A stretch of DNA of 7,008 bases from the NCBI GenBank assembly GCA_946886275.1, contig CAMPIH010000122.1:1-7008 (forward strand), in the 5' to 3' direction. Shown here piece after piece: positions 4,990-7,008 of the stretch; the first letter of the stretch is position 1, and every line of letters starts with the position of its first letter. The notes under the pieces were generated by a model. The model had not been told where the DNA came from and did no database searches. It was given only the letters and a program-made list of their open reading frames with translations. The translations under genes and the position numbers were made by a program. The DNA comes from an uncultured Sphingosinicella sp. GTDB taxonomy: Bacteria; Pseudomonadota; Alphaproteobacteria; Sphingomonadales; Sphingomonadaceae.

Positions 4990-5577
4990 ATGCCGAACGG
5001 CCGAGCGCCAAGCCTGATCCTGGCAGCCGCGCTTGCGTGGCTGGCGCTCTGCGGCGCTCACCCGCCGATCGCCTTCATTCCATCGGGCCCGCATCTCGCC
5101 GCGACTGCCGACGATTATCGCCGGCTCTGGGAATCGGAAGGACGAGCGATCGTCTCGACACTCGAGAAGTTGACGGGCGCTTCCTATCCCGCCTCGGCGA
5201 TCGAGGTGATCGTGTCCGAGGGGCGGCCGATGACCGCCTATGACGGGCGGACGATCTGGCTTCGTGCCGGCTATCGGCCCGCTTACATGAAGGCGACCCT
5301 GGTCCACGAGTTGGGACACCGGCTCGCCTTCACGCTTCGGCGGCCGGCAGATCTCGACGATCACGAAATCCTCTATCTGTTCCTCTACGACGCCTGGACC
5401 GACCTTTACGGCAAGCCCTTCGCCGACCGGATGGCCGGAATCGAGCGGCGGATCGGTCCTGAATATGCGGCGGCATGGGACTTCGCTCTGGCAATGACCC
5501 GCGACCAGCGGCAGGCCTTGCTTCTGACGCTCCGGCCTTCGGACGAACCGGGGCCGCCGTTCCTCGGCTCGCCCTAG
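4990..5577 (+). CDS. small exported HELGH zinc-metallopeptidase-like protein, unrecognised family
   Basis: A 195-residue protein whose first 25 residues look like a signal peptide: short basic start, hydrophobic [16 protein letters not shown], then a mature region. LALC-GA resembles a lipobox, so it may be a lipoprotein with Cys21. The mature part contains VHELGH (105-110), the HExxH zinc motif with two His ligands and catalytic Glu107, preceded by a conserved-looking [18 protein letters not shown] candidate third ligand lies 24 residues after the second His in [10 protein letters not shown]: Asp134 stands where gluzincins have E-G-x-A-E. Glu126 (HEIL) is an alternative. I do not recognise a named family. 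It could be a cell-envelope protease or an inactive relative. A TTG at 4981 would add three residues. Its stop shares CTAG with the opposing acyl-CoA dehydrogenase gene. Confidence 0.8.
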   Translation: MPNGRAPSLILAAALAWLALCGAHPPIAFIPSGPHLAATADDYRRLWESEGRAIVSTLEKLTGASYPASAIEVIVSEGRPMTAYDGRTIWLRAGYRPAYMKATLVHELGHRLAFTLRRPADLDDHEILYLFLYDAWTDLYGKPFADRMAGIERRIGPEYAAAWDFALAMTRDQRQALLLTLRPSDEPGPPFLGSP

Positions 5578-7008
5578 AAAGCCTCCGCCGGCAGCGCCAT
5601 CAGGCTTTCGGCGCCGGCCTCGATCTTGTGCCGAAGCGAAGAGCTGTCAGGCATCACCCGCTCGGCGAAGAAGCGGGCCGTGACGAGCTTGGCTTCGTGG
5701 AACGACCGGTCCTCGCCGCCATTGGCCAGGATGTCGCCGCTCGCCTTGGCCATTCGAAGCCACATCAGGCCGAGCGCGACAATGCCCATGAGCGACATAT
5801 AGGGGTAAGCGGCGGCGCCGGCATTGTTGGGATTGGCCATCCCGTTCTGCATCAGCCACAGGGTGGCGGCCTGAAGATCCTCGTTCGCCCGCTCGACCGA
5901 AGTGGCGATCGCGGCGAGGCCGTCCTCTTTCCTGGCGGCCGCCGTCTCCTCGCCGACGATCCTGAAAAAGGCCTGGATGGCGCGGCCGCCGTCCTTGCCC
6001 AATTTGCGGCCGACGAGGTCGAGCGCCTGGATTCCGTTCGTGCCCTCGTAGATCTGGGCGATCCGGGCGTCGCGGACGAACTGCTCCATCCCCCATTCGC
6101 GAATATAGCCGTGGCCGCCATAGATCTGCTGGGCAGCGATCGTCGCCTCGAACCCCTTGTCGGTGAGATAGCCCTTGATCACGGGGGTAAGCAGCCCGAG
6201 CAAATCGTCGGCCGCCTGCCGTTCCTCCTCGGTCTGAGCCTTGCGCATGATGTCGACCTGGAGCGCGCCCCACAGGACCAGCGCCCGGGCGGCCTCGTTG
6301 AAGCTCTTCATCTCCAAGAGCATCCGACGGACGTCCGGGTGGACGATGATCGGGTCGGCCTTCGAATCCGGCTCGCGCTCGCCGGGGACAAGCGCCCTGC
6401 CCTGGCGCCGGTCCTTCGCATAGGTCAGCGCGTTCTGATAGGCGACCTCGCCCTGGGCGAGGCCCTGCAGTCCGACGCCGAGCCGGGCCGCGTTCATCAT
6501 GATGAACATCGCCGCCAGGCCCTTCTCCGGCTCGCCCACCAGATAGCCGGTGGCGCCGTCATAATTGAGCAGACAGGTCGAATTTCCGTGGATCCCCATC
6601 TTCTCCTCGATCGAGCCGCAGACGACGTTGTTGCGCTCGCCCAGCGAGCCGTCGGGGCCGACGAGGAACTTGGGGACGATGAAGAGCGAGATCCCCTTCA
6701 CATTGTCTGGAGCGCCCGAAATCTTGGCGAGAACGAGATGGATGATGTTCTCGGCGAGGTCATGCTCCCCGGAGGAGATGAAGATCTTGGTGCCGCTGAT
6801 CCGGTAGCTGCCATCGGGCTGAGGCTCGGCCTTCGTCTTCAGCAGACCGAGATCGGTGCCGCAATGCGGCTCGGTCAGGTTCATCGTCCCGGTCCATCGG
6901 CCCGAGACCATGTTCGGAAGATAGGTTTGCTTCTGCTCGTCCGATCCCTTGATCAGGATCGAGGCGATCGCGCCCTGGGTCAGGCCGTTATACATTTCGA
7001 ACGCCTGG
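5574..7008 (-). CDS. acyl-CoA dehydrogenase, long (about 600-residue) subfamily, 5' end outside window
   Basis: FAD-dependent enzyme that introduces a trans-2,3 double bond into an acyl-CoA, passing electrons to ETF. The frame is open at the window edge (reading ...QAFE before the Met at 6995), so the Met is internal and roughly 120 N-terminal residues are missing. Counting from that Met: [14 protein letters not shown] (37-50) is the flavin/substrate signature, [14 protein letters not shown] (67-79) follows, and the helical domain carries [21 protein letters not shown] (292-312) and IYEGTNGIQ (315-323), where Glu317 is the expected catalytic base. The extra C-terminal helical domain (about 335-473) marks the long subfamily shared with DmdC, the 3-methylthiopropionyl-CoA dehydrogenase, and related enzymes. 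Chain length and substrate cannot be read from sequence. It converges on the HELGH gene with a four-base overlap. Confidence 0.93.
   Translation of the reverse strand, partial: QAFEMYNGLTQGAIASILIKGSDEQKQTYLPNMVSGRWTGTMNLTEPHCGTDLGLLKTKAEPQPDGSYRISGTKIFISSGEHDLAENIIHLVLAKISGAPDNVKGISLFIVPKFLVGPDGSLGERNNVVCGSIEEKMGIHGNSTCLLNYDGATGYLVGEPEKGLAAMFIMMNAARLGVGLQGLAQGEVAYQNALTYAKDRRQGRALVPGEREPDSKADPIIVHPDVRRMLLEMKSFNEAARALVLWGALQVDIMRKAQTEEERQAADDLLGLLTPVIKGYLTDKGFEATIAAQQIYGGHGYIREWGMEQFVRDARIAQIYEGTNGIQALDLVGRKLGKDGGRAIQAFFRIVGEETAAARKEDGLAAIATSVERANEDLQAATLWLMQNGMANPNNAGAAAYPYMSLMGIVALGLMWLRMAKASGDILANGGEDRSFHEAKLVTARFFAERVMPDSSSLRHKIEAGAESLMALPAEAF

Noticed and set aside
4330..5364. Long open frame (344 codons) on the minus strand across the Nudix and HELGH genes
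   Set aside because: It lies antisense to three well-supported genes, has Arg/Gly/Pro-rich low-information sequence and shows no domain. Long antisense frames are expected at this GC content.
5647..6273. Minus-strand open frame of 208 codons inside the acyl-CoA dehydrogenase gene
   Set aside because: It is an alternate frame of a strongly supported gene, rich in Arg, Gly and His. The same reasoning removes the frames at 990-1472 and 2214-2675.

Overview
The window looks like an ordinary chromosomal stretch from a high-GC alphaproteobacterium, most likely a member of the Sphingomonadales. The grounds are the strong G/C bias, a DUF2842 membrane protein next to 5-formyltetrahydrofolate cyclo-ligase, and Pcm, COG4119-type Nudix and long-form acyl-CoA dehydrogenase sequences of familiar alphaproteobacterial type. 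The taxon is an inference from remembered protein families; no search was run.

Layout. Positions 1-50 hold what is probably the 3' tail of the 6S RNA gene. The cyclo-ligase (51-629) follows and overlaps a two-helix DUF2842 protein (611-835), both on the plus strand. A block on the minus strand runs from 873 to 3572: tRNA-Asp(GTC) with its own promoter, an AI-2E family membrane protein, a DoxX family membrane protein with an excellent ribosome binding site, tRNA-Leu(CAA) with its own promoter, and a DUF805 membrane protein ending in a long hairpin. A 230-base divergent intergenic region (3573-3802) carries a 10-base direct repeat and leads into a plus-strand block: protein-L-isoaspartate methyltransferase (pcm), a Nudix hydrolase translationally coupled to it through TGATG, and a small exported protein with an HELGH zinc-peptidase motif. 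The window closes with the C-terminal four fifths of a long-form acyl-CoA dehydrogenase on the minus strand. Its stop codon and that of the metallopeptidase-like gene share one CTAG palindrome.

How the genes relate. Most are independent housekeeping functions: folate one-carbon salvage, two tRNAs, repair of aged proteins, nucleotide clean-up and acyl-CoA oxidation. The only tight functional unit visible is pcm plus Nudix, two damage-control enzymes. The HELGH protein may be read from the same transcript or from its own start.

No mobile element, CRISPR array, phage gene, toxin-antitoxin pair or defence cassette was found, and I do not see an undescribed multi-gene system. The gene least explained by known families is the HELGH protein at 4990-5577. 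The most testable regulatory signals are the inverted repeat upstream of doxX (2800-2822) and the direct repeat between the DUF805 gene and pcm (3678-3700).
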